DNA from: Blautia sp.
Lineage (GTDB): Bacteria > Bacillota > Clostridia > Lachnospirales > Lachnospiraceae
Assembly (NCBI GenBank): GCA_023664455.1
Contig: JAMPFM010000022.1
Span: 1 to 43,721 of the forward strand
Reading direction: 5' to 3'
Length of the DNA: 43,721 nt
Shown here piece after piece: positions 7,975 through 17,213 of the stretch (the stretch's first letter is position 1; each line of letters starts with the position of its first letter). The notes beneath the pieces are model-generated. The model was not told where the DNA came from. It ran no database searches and saw nothing but the letters and a program-made list of their open reading frames with translations. The position numbers and the translations under genes were made by a program.

Positions 7975-8681
7975 CAGCCTATTCTGACAATAAACGTTAC
8001 CGCATTTGCCAGTGTAAGCGCCTTGCCATCCTCCAGAAGATTGGGCTCGTTAGAACCTAGAATCATGTTATTATATTTGGTCTGATTGGTACGGCTGATA
8101 TGCCGGATTACCCAGTTGCCAAATTCATATGTAATCATGCAATGCTCGCCGGAAACCGTCAACAGACCTCTGCTCTGGAAAAACTCTGCCCCATATTTTC
8201 CATATCTTCCAAGGCTGCCGCCCGCTCTGTCAATTTCAATTCTCACATGGGAATTTATTTCTTCCAGCCAGAGATTGTCCCCCTTGGGTGCTTCCCCCTT
8301 CTGCGTTTCCGTTCTTCCCGCAGATACTTCCTGCTTTGCTCTTTTCTCGATATTCCAGAGAAATCCGTCTACCTCATGCTGCTTTTTGCAGCCTTCACAA
8401 TAAAACGAGGTGACTTTGCCATGCGGAAGGATTGTCTTGGTCTGAGACTCCGGGCATAGGATAAAATATTCATTCCCATCATCTATAGCAGCTTCTTCCT
8501 GCGGCGCCGTAGATATCTGCGATACGGTTGTCCCAGCATTTACCGGCGTTCCTGATACTGCCACCGCTGCCGCCTGAACAGGCGCCTTAGTCTCTTCCAC
8601 AAGAGATTCGGCGCAAATCTCGCAAACCGTACTTCCCTCTGGATTCTCATAACCACACTGTCTGCATATAATTGCTGCCAT
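7974..8681 (-). CDS. Zinc-ribbon plus FHA-domain protein
   Basis: This 235-residue protein starts with a zinc ribbon (C6-x2-C9 ... C20-x2-C23, in CRQCG and CEICAE). An Ala/Thr-rich linker, a second cysteine set (FILCPES ... FYCEGC, about 74-97) and a C-terminal FHA domain at about 138-235 follow. The FHA core shows GRYGKYGAEFF, SGEHCMI and ISRTNQTKYNNM in the order of the phosphothreonine-binding loops, although the usual S-x-N-G-T loop is altered. FHA domains bind phosphothreonine peptides, so this is a likely reader of the kinases in the cluster. The ATG is preceded by AAGGGG at 9 nt. The stop overlaps the start of the radical-SAM gene. Confidence 0.9.
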   Translation of the reverse strand: MAAIICRQCGYENPEGSTVCEICAESLVEETKAPVQAAAVAVSGTPVNAGTTVSQISTAPQEEAAIDDGNEYFILCPESQTKTILPHGKVTSFYCEGCKKQHEVDGFLWNIEKRAKQEVSAGRTETQKGEAPKGDNLWLEEINSHVRIEIDRAGGSLGRYGKYGAEFFQSRGLLTVSGEHCMITYEFGNWVIRHISRTNQTKYNNMILGSNEPNLLEDGKALTLANAVTFIVRIG

Positions 8682-8687
8682 CTATCT

Positions 8688-9989
8688 TCACCCCTTATGC
8701 ATCGTCTTTTGTTCCGTTCGTTTCAGCTCCTTTTTTGCCCTGCTTGCCGTCTGGGAGCCTTGCTTCGATTTCGTCTGCAGTTTCTTATTATACTTTTTAT
8801 CCGGCGTCATATGCTTTTTCGTATGCAGGATTACCCCGCGCATAGCCAGTTCCGCCGTAATCTGCGGGTGCATACCGCAGAATGCGCATTGCTGCTGAAA
8901 AAGTTTTTCATCTTCCGCTTCAGATATCTCTGTATCGAATCCGATTCCGACCACACGCATCGTTACCTGATTCTCATCCGATACAAAAACATTGATTGCC
9001 GTATCCTGATTCACGCCATATAATATCTGTCCGCTCTGGTTTGCCTCTGTGAGCATATCGGATTTGACCACATCATATCCATGTTTTGCCATAACTTCAT
9101 CAATCTGGCGCTTAATATACTCTTTGGAAAGCTGGGTCTCGGCTCTTTCCGCAGCAGCATCGAGCGCATCCTCGATTTCTTCCTTGGATGAAAAATCCTG
9201 CAGCGCCATCGCAGGAATCGATAAGTCGAAACACTCTTTTTCATATTCGGCATACAATGCTTTCATCTCTGCGACTTCCGTCTTTATTCTGTCAGTCATC
9301 TGCTGGTAATCGTCAAAAAGCCGTTTGATCCGTTTTTCTTTTCGCTCCGCCGGAATTTCACTTTGAAGGATTTCCTGCAAATCCTGATGAACAAGCAGCA
9401 TGGCATTCTTATGCCGGCTTGTCATATTCCCGGATTTCATAAACCCGCCAAGCTCTTCTATAAAGGTCTCTGAAAGCTCCTCCACATCCGCTTCCGTAAC
9501 AGTATCCGCCACCGTAACGACAATATCCGCCGTCTGCGTCTTACCAGAAAGCCTGCCGATTTTCTTACGCTTAGCCTGTGCAAGCCGCTGTCTGTCAGCC
9601 TCTAACTGCTGGTATTTCTGACTGGTCTTCGCCAGTTGGTTAACCGTTTCCCTCTCGCCCTGTATTCTCTCATAAAATTTCTTCGTAATTTCCTCAGCTT
9701 TTTCACGGATTGTATCTACATTTAACAGCTCGTTTCCAGATTTTACCTGTTCCAAAAGCTCCCCTAACGCCCTGCGGCATTCTTCCTGAATCGCCAGCAT
9801 TTTATCACAATTTGCTTTCAGCGACTCATCCTGACACATTAATTGCATATCGGAACCAAAACAGTTATCCACCTGTTTTTGCAGTGCCTGAATCTTATTG
9901 GAAAGATTCTTTCTTTCGTTTCTTGCTGCGGCAAGCCGCATCATTTCCTGCTTACGCACTTCCGCTATATCTACCTTTGGTCCGCTCAT
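8688..9989 (-). CDS. Coiled-coil protein with an MSGPKV start
   Basis: The start chosen is ATG at 9989 (MSGPKVDIAEVRKQEMMRLA), which has AGGGG 9 nt upstream. A longer reading frame to 10043 has no good site. The product has 433 residues. Residues 10-150 are heptad-rich and highly charged, predicting long coiled coils. Residues 190-330 are also mostly helical. A compact region at about 335-400 contains the CAFCGMHPQ motif. The tail is very basic (Lys-rich) and could contact nucleic acid or acidic protein. Short MSGPKV-type openings occur on a family of coiled-coil bacterial proteins of unknown role. It probably acts as a scaffold in the complex formed by its FHA and AAA+ neighbours; that is inference from position only. 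Confidence 0.75.
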   Translation of the reverse strand: MSGPKVDIAEVRKQEMMRLAAARNERKNLSNKIQALQKQVDNCFGSDMQLMCQDESLKANCDKMLAIQEECRRALGELLEQVKSGNELLNVDTIREKAEEITKKFYERIQGERETVNQLAKTSQKYQQLEADRQRLAQAKRKKIGRLSGKTQTADIVVTVADTVTEADVEELSETFIEELGGFMKSGNMTSRHKNAMLLVHQDLQEILQSEIPAERKEKRIKRLFDDYQQMTDRIKTEVAEMKALYAEYEKECFDLSIPAMALQDFSSKEEIEDALDAAAERAETQLSKEYIKRQIDEVMAKHGYDVVKSDMLTEANQSGQILYGVNQDTAINVFVSDENQVTMRVVGIGFDTEISEAEDEKLFQQQCAFCGMHPQITAELAMRGVILHTKKHMTPDKKYNKKLQTKSKQGSQTASRAKKELKRTEQKTMHKG

Positions 9990-10029
9990 AAGAATTAGCC
10001 CCTGTCTTCCTTCTGTCATTCTCATACGC

Positions 10030-10583
10030 TTACAGCCTGGCACATGCGGATAAAATCACTTTTATTCCTGCACAGACTCCATATCCTATCTTACCTTTAT
10101 CTATGAGATTTTTCAAGACATAATAAAAATTCAGATACCGGAAATGGCAGGCGGGCGTCTTTTCAGTCATGATAATCTTTACCGTCACATATGCATCCTG
10201 ATAATTGGCAAAAACAGCTTTAAATCTGACGATAGCATAGTCGCCTTCTTCTCCATCATAGGTTGTATACTTTACGACACCTACTTCAAACTCCCTGCTT
10301 TCGGGAGCGGCCGCCTTGGCAATCTGGAAGCAGCGGGTAAACGTTCCGCCGTATTCCCCAATTCCCGTAACGATGACAGCCGGTGCATTCTCAGCCGCTC
10401 CTGCGCCACCGTCAGCGATATCCGGACAGTCCCTTCGTCTTTTGCAGCCTTATCCGCCGCGGCTTCTTCCGGCTCTTCGGAGTCTTGCCTGTACCGTCAA
10501 TCCTACGGATAAAATTTCCGTCGCCAGAAGCGCTATACAAATCCGGACGCTTATGACACCGTCGGTACTTAGGCTCTATATCA
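10030..10583 (-). pseudogene. Frameshifted remnant of a surface-protein C-terminus
   Basis: The 540-bp gap between the giant protein stop and the coiled-coil gene is not empty. On the minus strand an open stretch ending at TAA (10030-10032) reads APAVIVTGIGEYGGTFTRCF, then EFEVGVVKYTTYDGEEGDY and further beta-type sequence. The pattern VTGIGEYGGTFT is the signature of the NYTGT-like repeats of Gram-positive surface proteins. Upstream pieces are spread over other frames (YSASGDGNFIRRIDGTGK in one, EEAAADKAAKDEGTVRISL in another), so several indels have occurred. No start codon and ribosome site pair is convincing. It is most simply read as the decayed distal part of the preceding gene or of a neighbouring duplicate. 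Confidence 0.65.
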
Positions 10584-13500
10584 CTACCGCACCTTCGCAC
10601 TATACGTCACCGTCACCGGTTTCTCATTATCCGCATGCCCCTTAAAAGTTACCTTAAACTTCAAACTATAAGCCTTCCCCTTCACCGACGTCCCTTCCTT
10701 TAACAACGCAATCCTCTCATTCTCATATTGAAACACCCCTGCACCGTTTGTAAGTTCTACCGTCTCGATAACAGGATCCGGCGCCCCTTTCAGAGTCGCA
10801 TCTATCCTGACCGGCGCGCTATTGTATGCGCCGCTGAAGAATGCGCCCCCTTTAGGCGTTAAGGACACCTTGGGTTTGCCTTGTTTCAGTTTCAGCTTTA
10901 TTTCCGGCGTGGAAATCTGCATCGTCTCACCATCCGCATTTTTGACGGTGTAATTCAGGCACACGCCGTAATTATATTTGGTAATCAGTGCGACATTTTT
11001 CTTGGCACGGATTATAAATTTATTCTCTTCATAGGTGCCGTAAAACAAATGCGCCGACCTTCCAGAAAGCGATACCCTGTCGCTTACACTGCCGCCGTTC
11101 AAGGTTTTAAAAGAAGGAGTAACCGTCACAAAGCTGCCTTCCCTGTTTAACACATCGATGCTTCCTTTTGCCGAGTAACTGACTGCTTTACTGATATCCT
11201 TATTCACAATCTTTACCGTCAGCGGAGTAGATACGGTGCAGTCGTCGCTTACTTTTACATTGACCTTGAATTTATAAGTGCCCGCTGCGACTTCTTTATG
11301 ATTCAGCCTTGCAATAACGCGGCTGCCCTCTGCTGATTCAAAAAGGATTCCTACATTCATCAATTCCTGAGATTTCTTGTTTACGGCACAGACGCTTATA
11401 GGCGTCTTTTCCATGTCAAAGGCTGCCGCTTCCTTCCACATCACCTCTGTTGCCCCCATATCATAAGCCCAGGTAGATGCGTTTGCATTCAGCTGCAGTG
11501 TGCTCTTCTGTAATTTCAACGCAGGAGCGCCCATGTTCACCTTTACCGTACAGGAAAGGGTAACGCTTCCTGTCCAGTCAGCCGACGATAAGATAATTTT
11601 TTCTTTCACCGAAGAAGCCTTGGACAAATCGATGTCCGAACCATTTAAAACCAACTCATTTCCCGCGATTTTGAAACGTGAGCTGCACTGGATGGATTTA
11701 AGTCCGAAAGTCTGTTTTTCGCATAATACTTTCAGTCTTGCAGTGGTAAGACCGGCGTTTGGATACAAGGTCACACTCTTGTTGTCTAAAGAGAGTTTTG
11801 GCGCTTTCGTTACCACGCCCACCGTGAAATTGGCGCAAATGGTATCATACCCATCGAAAGTAATTTTCAGAGTTCCCTTCTTATCGCAGGAAGCCGTCAG
11901 TGCATTCTCTGTCTTGGGCATAATCTGATAGATACCGTCTGCTGCTTCTATCTTAAAATCGCACTCTTCCAAGGCGATATCTGTCAATTTCTCATTTGAA
12001 GTAACAACCAGCTGCGGCGCCCCTAAATCTTTATAAAAAAGATTTGCCTTGGCGCTCTGTTTCACTGTGTACTTCGCTTTCTGCTCTACCACTTTCACCG
12101 TAAGCGGCAATGCATAGTCCGTGCCACCCACTAAGGCTTTTACCTCTACTTTGTAGGTTCCCTTTGTGGTATCGGCATTCGCCGTGATTCGATAGCTGCC
12201 ATCGCCTACGCTGTCCTCTTCCTTTGCCAGCGTGAAGCGGGAGGCATCCGTACCTGCCAGCGTCACCTTTTCCACACTGTATCCATCATTAGGATAGATA
12301 TCAAATGTTGTGCCGTCTGTTTTTAATCTGTTTATCGTCACGATATTTTCGCTGATATTCGGTTTCGGATCAGTGATATACAATAGGATATCCCTGCTTG
12401 TTTTTGCCGCATCATTTACTGTAAGCGTAATCCTCGCCGTGCCCGCCGCTTTAACGGCAAGCGGTATGCTGTATGTTCCATCGGAAACAGAAGCTGCTTT
12501 CCCGACTGTCACGACTTTGGTATTGTTACTCTTTACCGTAAGGCGGGAAGCGTTCGTAATCGTAACCTGTAAAGCGGCGTCTGCCTGTGCCGTGTTTCCC
12601 TTATATGCCTGTATTCCCTCTGTATCTGCAGGAACAGTTTCCAGCCCATCTACGGAATCAAGGACAATACCTGCTGGCGTTCCTTCCACTACGGTGACTG
12701 CATACTGTGCCTTGTAGGTCTTTTTCCCAAGCGTAATCTGTGCTTTGACAGACGCCTTCCCTATCCCGGCTGCTTCGAGTCTTGCAGATGCGCCTTCGCC
12801 CGTCACTTTTACGACAGAAGGACGGCTGCTGCTCCAAACCAGATTTTTCTCATATTCAGACATAATCTTATCTGAAATGGAATTTTCCGGTCCGTCGATA
12901 TTCCATTGGATTCGGGCTGCTGCCTCAGCTCCTTTCCCAAGGGTGGAACCATCCAACATAATCTGCATCCCTGTAAGGGTAAAAAGGGATACTGTCAGCG
13001 AATCCTGCCAGTCTGCATAGCCTTCCCTGCTGTATATGGCTGCAAAACTTTTCTGCTGCTGCCCGGCAAATTTCGTCAACGCCGCATCGCCATATACCCA
13101 TTTCCAGCCTTCATAGTCTTGCAGACTGATATCCGACAGTCTGGTCTGTACATTCGTCAGTGCAAAGAGATTCTTTGGAATGCTTTCCTCTACGGGCGCT
13201 GCCGCTTTCTCATAGACAGTCACCACACATTCTGCCGTGCAGTCCCCGATAGACGCCGTGATAACTGCTGTGCCCCCGGATACTGCATGGACAAGTCCAT
13301 CATCCCCGACAGAGACAACTGCCGGCTTATCGGAGCTCCAGAGAATATCCTTGGACAACGTGGTATCCTCGGGAATGATATATACTTTAAGCTGCCTTGT
13401 ACTACCTTTTTCCATGCTGCATGATTCTGCACTGAGACTGATAGACGTCAGCTGCTCCTTTTTCACGGTTACTGTACAGGATAACCGGGGACCATTCGTA

Positions 13501-16500
13501 ATCTGCGCCCGGATAATGGCGCTCCCTGACCCCGTCGGCGTCACGATGCCGTTTCCTTTGTTATTTCCAGATACGGTGGCAACCCTCTCATCGCTGCTGC
13601 TCCACTTCACAGTCTTAATCGTGGCAATGCCGTCGCTTACCGTCAGCGTTTCCGTTTTGACGCCCTCCGCTAAATCAAATTGCAGCTCTGTTTTATCAAT
13701 AGAATACTGCCTTACCTTGATTTTGCAGGCTGCAGTTTTTCCATTGAAGGTAGAAGCGGTAATCACGGCGTCGCCGGGTGCTATCGCCGTCACCGTACCT
13801 TCTTCGTCCACTGCTGCCACTTCTGCATTGCTGCTGCTCCATTTCACGTCTTTATTTTTTGCATTATCCGGTTTGACTGATGCAGTCAATGCCACTGTCT
13901 CACCGGGCTGCATATTCAGCGCAGTCTTATCCAGGCTGACGCCGGTAGGTTCTACAATCGTTGGCAGGGAAAAAAACTCCACGGTGTAGGATAACGGTTT
14001 GGCGCTGCCGGTTCTGTCTGTTAATCCGCTAACCGATACTTCATAACGCGTACCCGCCGCATAACTGAGGCTATCCGCTGGATTAGGGCGGAAAATGATA
14101 CAGTTAAACAGACCAAACCCTCCCATCGTATCGATATTAAAATAATTGCCGTTCATATTTGAATTTCCGCTGTTGAAAGTCCATTTCTTACCTGTGCTTG
14201 TATTTTTCAGTGTAACCGTAACAGCCGACGTGTCCGGCATGTAATAGTCGGAACCCAGACTGATCGACCATGCGCAATTTGTGCCGCTCATAAGCTGTGT
14301 CGGTGTATTTCTGGCGGGCCATGCCACAAAGTCCGAAATCGTACCACCCCTTTTCCTATCTGGTCCCTGCATGTTATTGACATGCATACCGGAATAAGTC
14401 GCTCCATTGGTGACGGCGCCAAAACCGGTCGTCTTTATGGTCGGATCTATCGCTCCCCTGCGGTGTCCCACCTGATCCATATTCGTGTAATCGCTATCGT
14501 ACATCCATGCGAGTATGCTGTAGGACAGGTTGCTGAATCCTACGGCGAGACTGCTGTGGGCACATCCCGAACTTCCCAAAGCGTATAGCTCGGACGGAAA
14601 TCCCTTGGGACAGGCAGGAAAATGTGACATCTGCTGGTTCACCGCATTGACAAGCGTGCCTGCCTGTACCACTTCCATCTGCGCTTCACTCAGCGAAATA
14701 TCATCCCGGACGCCGGCTACATAGCGCACGAAATTCAGCATGTTACAGGCGTTCGCCAAGCTCGTATCGGAGAGGCGTCCGGCTGCATAGGGGGCTGTAA
14801 TGCTTGGTTTTTCTGCATAAGTATTCGCCACCCCCGTGCTCCACGGCAATTCGGCATATCTCTGGATAATCTGCTCTTTCGCCGGCGTCCCCGCCGCTGA
14901 TAACTGGCTGTTTACCGTACCAGATATCCAATTAGGATTTTTTTCCAGAAAAGCAGCAGGAAGTTTATCCCCGGTGATGCTGTCCGCTGTGATTTTATTC
15001 GCTTCAAATTTCGCAGACTGTAACAAGGACAGCCCAGACAAATCGGGCAGTTCGGTAATATCATTAAGCTGCAAATCGACATATTCAAGTCCGCTCAGAC
15101 TGCCCAAAATGCTGGCGTCTGTAATTTCATGGTTATAGAGGCTGATGTTATTCAGATTCTTTATATACTGGATGCCTTCTAACGACCTGATAACGCCCGT
15201 GCCCTTGTACTGGTCAGGATAATTCGCATTGGGATAATTGTTGGAATACACCAGAAAAGTCAGCGTATCCAGCTTATCACTGGTAATCTTGGCAGTGGAA
15301 GAAATTTCTAAATGCTGCTTGATATAACTCCGCAACACCTCATCCGGGAAATCGCTATCCTCATAAACCACTCTTGGAGTGGTCGTAAACGTAAGCGGCT
15401 CTTCTTCGCTTCCCCGGCTCCATAAAACTTTTTGCCCCGATACGGTGACATAATATTCATAGGTTGTATTTGGCGACAAACCTTCTATCATCATCCCTGC
15501 GGAGTCCTGATTAATATTCTGATATTCATATTGCCATGATGCTGTCGTTCCGCTTGTACGATAGTATACATACAGATACAGGGAGCCGACCTTGAACCCA
15601 TTATTGATACGGGCGGCATCGACATCATGCCAGGGACTGATGTTTACTGATGCACGGAGTGCAGCGGTTGAGGGGGTAATATCCGCCGTCACTTTATCAT
15701 CGTCAAGTATATCGGGCATAATATGAATTGCTTCCGGCGCAGTAATGGTCTGCTTCTCTTTTTCCACTCCTGTGTATACTTGTAATTTCAGATAAAAATC
15801 CTGTTCTTTTCCGGTCGTATCGATAAGCGCATAATATCTTCCGGGTATCATATAACCTTCCTCATCCAGACAAGCGCCTATTTCTCTGGAATATTCTATT
15901 TCCCGCTCTCCATCTCCTTCTAACTCTTCATATCCGATTACTTCTGTCTGGATGATAAATTCATTGTCTGGATTATCCAATGTCCAGCTTATCCTTGCGG
16001 CTGCATAGCCGACTTCATCTACAGAGATATCTTGAAAACTGACGGCGGAAGTTTCCACTGCTGCCTTCGTCGTAAATTCCTGCGGGACTGACAGAAAACG
16101 GTAGGTGATGGTTGAAGCATAGGTAGTGCGATAAGCAAGACGGAAACGATAGGTAGTCTCTGGTGTAAGTCCGCCTGGCGCATAGCTATCAAACGCATTT
16201 TTCCCGGAAAAATCCGCTGTCCAGCTATCATAATATTTGCCGCCCCAATGCGGCGTATAGTTCAAATCCTCAATGCCATAACCTTCCCTTTCCAGCATGG
16301 ACTGCCCATTCAAACGGGCATCTTCCAGGGAATCCTGCCCCGGAAAGAAATCATTTTGTGAAGCATCATTCGTTGTGTAGATGATGCAAAAGTTGAGATT
16401 GGTATTGACATGCATTTTCGCCTCGATTGAGGCATGATAGCTGCCAGGCGTTACCGTAAGATTTTCCAAAGAATCATCATAGACAAGATAGTCCCCATCC

Positions 16501-17096
16501 CCCGCGGAAGCCGTGCTTCCAACGTTTGGCTGAGTTTCCGGCATTTCCTCATCATCCAGCTCTGTTTCTCCGGATACTTCTTCCGGTGAAGACTCTTCTT
16601 CTGGCTGCGTTGAATCTTCTGTCTCGGAGCTGTCTTCCGGCTGAATTGGGTCTTCCATATTGGAATCATTTCCCGGCTGGGTCGGGTCTTCCACATCGGA
16701 GCCGCCCTCCGGCTGGGCAGGGTCTTCCGTATTGGAACCGTCACCTGACTGGGATGGGTCTTCTATATCGGAACCGTTTCCCGGCTGGACAGGGTCACCT
16801 GTATTAAAATCGTCTCCCGGCTGGGCTGGTTCTTCTGTATCAGAACCTTCCCCGCTCCGAGATGGGTCTTCTAGATTGGAATCATTTCCCGGCTGGGCAG
16901 AATCTTCCGCACTGAAATCTTCCCCGCTCTGCTGAGACCATTCTGCATTTAAACCTTCTCCTGCCTGCGAGGATACCTCCGCTTCCTGTCCGGCTGCAAA
17001 AACATCCACACCCGGCTGGGGCAGAGACGCCGCCAGCAGGGCGGCGGTTAACAGCGCTGATATTGTCCGTCTTAAATGTTTGCCTGTTTTCTTCAT
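10584..17096 (-). CDS. Giant secreted multidomain protein (LRR, CAP, Big_2 domains)
   Basis: The gene encodes 2170 residues with ATG at 17096 and AAAGGA upstream. Domain order: signal peptide 1-35 (ISALLTAALLAASLPQPGV, AAG cleavage region); ten acidic 12-residue repeats 45-164; about three fibronectin-like beta domains 205-575; short leucine-rich repeats 590-715 (IKNLNNISLYNHEITDAS, LSGLEYVDLQLNDITELP); a CAP/SCP domain about 765-915 (NACNMLNFVRYVAG, HSSLAVGFSN, GHRRGAIDP); three Big_2 Ig-like domains about 1049-1300 (VKWSSSNAEVAAVDEEGTVT, LWSSDKPAVVSV); then beta-rich modules to the end. No LPxTG, transmembrane or choline-binding anchor is present, so how it stays on the cell is unclear. The decayed fragment just downstream suggests the protein was once longer. 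It heads unit B behind the shared promoter box. Likely role: surface contact or matrix protein; function unproven. Confidence 0.9.
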   Translation of the reverse strand: MKKTGKHLRRTISALLTAALLAASLPQPGVDVFAAGQEAEVSSQAGEGLNAEWSQQSGEDFSAEDSAQPGNDSNLEDPSRSGEGSDTEEPAQPGDDFNTGDPVQPGNGSDIEDPSQSGDGSNTEDPAQPEGGSDVEDPTQPGNDSNMEDPIQPEDSSETEDSTQPEEESSPEEVSGETELDDEEMPETQPNVGSTASAGDGDYLVYDDSLENLTVTPGSYHASIEAKMHVNTNLNFCIIYTTNDASQNDFFPGQDSLEDARLNGQSMLEREGYGIEDLNYTPHWGGKYYDSWTADFSGKNAFDSYAPGGLTPETTYRFRLAYRTTYASTITYRFLSVPQEFTTKAAVETSAVSFQDISVDEVGYAAARISWTLDNPDNEFIIQTEVIGYEELEGDGEREIEYSREIGACLDEEGYMIPGRYYALIDTTGKEQDFYLKLQVYTGVEKEKQTITAPEAIHIMPDILDDDKVTADITPSTAALRASVNISPWHDVDAARINNGFKVGSLYLYVYYRTSGTTASWQYEYQNINQDSAGMMIEGLSPNTTYEYYVTVSGQKVLWSRGSEEEPLTFTTTPRVVYEDSDFPDEVLRSYIKQHLEISSTAKITSDKLDTLTFLVYSNNYPNANYPDQYKGTGVIRSLEGIQYIKNLNNISLYNHEITDASILGSLSGLEYVDLQLNDITELPDLSGLSLLQSAKFEANKITADSITGDKLPAAFLEKNPNWISGTVNSQLSAAGTPAKEQIIQRYAELPWSTGVANTYAEKPSITAPYAAGRLSDTSLANACNMLNFVRYVAGVRDDISLSEAQMEVVQAGTLVNAVNQQMSHFPACPKGFPSELYALGSSGCAHSSLAVGFSNLSYSILAWMYDSDYTNMDQVGHRRGAIDPTIKTTGFGAVTNGATYSGMHVNNMQGPDRKRGGTISDFVAWPARNTPTQLMSGTNCAWSISLGSDYYMPDTSAVTVTLKNTSTGKKWTFNSGNSNMNGNYFNIDTMGGFGLFNCIIFRPNPADSLSYAAGTRYEVSVSGLTDRTGSAKPLSYTVEFFSLPTIVEPTGVSLDKTALNMQPGETVALTASVKPDNAKNKDVKWSSSNAEVAAVDEEGTVTAIAPGDAVITASTFNGKTAACKIKVRQYSIDKTELQFDLAEGVKTETLTVSDGIATIKTVKWSSSDERVATVSGNNKGNGIVTPTGSGSAIIRAQITNGPRLSCTVTVKKEQLTSISLSAESCSMEKGSTRQLKVYIIPEDTTLSKDILWSSDKPAVVSVGDDGLVHAVSGGTAVITASIGDCTAECVVTVYEKAAAPVEESIPKNLFALTNVQTRLSDISLQDYEGWKWVYGDAALTKFAGQQQKSFAAIYSREGYADWQDSLTVSLFTLTGMQIMLDGSTLGKGAEAAARIQWNIDGPENSISDKIMSEYEKNLVWSSSRPSVVKVTGEGASARLEAAGIGKASVKAQITLGKKTYKAQYAVTVVEGTPAGIVLDSVDGLETVPADTEGIQAYKGNTAQADAALQVTITNASRLTVKSNNTKVVTVGKAASVSDGTYSIPLAVKAAGTARITLTVNDAAKTSRDILLYITDPKPNISENIVTINRLKTDGTTFDIYPNDGYSVEKVTLAGTDASRFTLAKEEDSVGDGSYRITANADTTKGTYKVEVKALVGGTDYALPLTVKVVEQKAKYTVKQSAKANLFYKDLGAPQLVVTSNEKLTDIALEECDFKIEAADGIYQIMPKTENALTASCDKKGTLKITFDGYDTICANFTVGVVTKAPKLSLDNKSVTLYPNAGLTTARLKVLCEKQTFGLKSIQCSSRFKIAGNELVLNGSDIDLSKASSVKEKIILSSADWTGSVTLSCTVKVNMGAPALKLQKSTLQLNANASTWAYDMGATEVMWKEAAAFDMEKTPISVCAVNKKSQELMNVGILFESAEGSRVIARLNHKEVAAGTYKFKVNVKVSDDCTVSTPLTVKIVNKDISKAVSYSAKGSIDVLNREGSFVTVTPSFKTLNGGSVSDRVSLSGRSAHLFYGTYEENKFIIRAKKNVALITKYNYGVCLNYTVKNADGETMQISTPEIKLKLKQGKPKVSLTPKGGAFFSGAYNSAPVRIDATLKGAPDPVIETVELTNGAGVFQYENERIALLKEGTSVKGKAYSLKFKVTFKGHADNEKPVTVTYSAKVR
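16605..16964 (-). repeat. Ten-unit 36-bp tandem coding repeat
   Basis: Residues 45-164 of the giant protein are ten consecutive 12-residue units of the form PGNDSNxEDPxQ (for example PGNGSDIEDPSQ and SGDGSNTEDPAQ). They are rich in Pro, Gly, Asp, Glu and Ser. At DNA level the 36-bp period is clear on the plus strand (repeated CGGCTGGGC and GGGTCTTC words). Such acidic stalk repeats can vary in number between strains. Confidence 0.9.
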
Positions 17097-17143
17097 ACTT
17101 ATCAGATTCCTTTCTTCCGGCTTGAATACATCTTTATGTTTTA

Positions 17144-17190
17144 AGTATAGCAGATAACCATAATAAGTTTATCACTTCAAGTTTACACTT
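17144..17190 (-). promoter_or_regulatory. Promoter of unit B with duplicated regulatory box
   Basis: On the minus strand the box AAGTGTAAACTT (17179-17190) is followed, after exactly 29 nt, by the -10 element TATACT (17144-17149). The -35 region is poor. A second, slightly degenerate copy of the box (AAGTGATAAACTT, 17165-17177) overlies it. The box is an imperfect inverted repeat, AAGT-N4-ACTT. The transcript leader before the ATG at 17096 is about 40 nt. The same box and spacing occur at the unit A promoter (22492-22538). Confidence 0.7.
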
Positions 17191-17213
17191 TTTTCAAGCT
17201 TTTTCAATGAACA

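Noticed and set aside
10144-10645. Plus-strand frames in the gap after the giant gene
   Set aside because: No ribosome site or recognisable domain. The minus strand of the same DNA carries recognisable surface-protein sequence, so these are shadows of the decayed fragment.
12310-13989. Several hydrophobic plus-strand frames inside the giant gene
   Set aside because: They are antisense to Val/Thr-rich beta domains, which reads as Ala/Val/Ser-rich sequence. There are no start signals.
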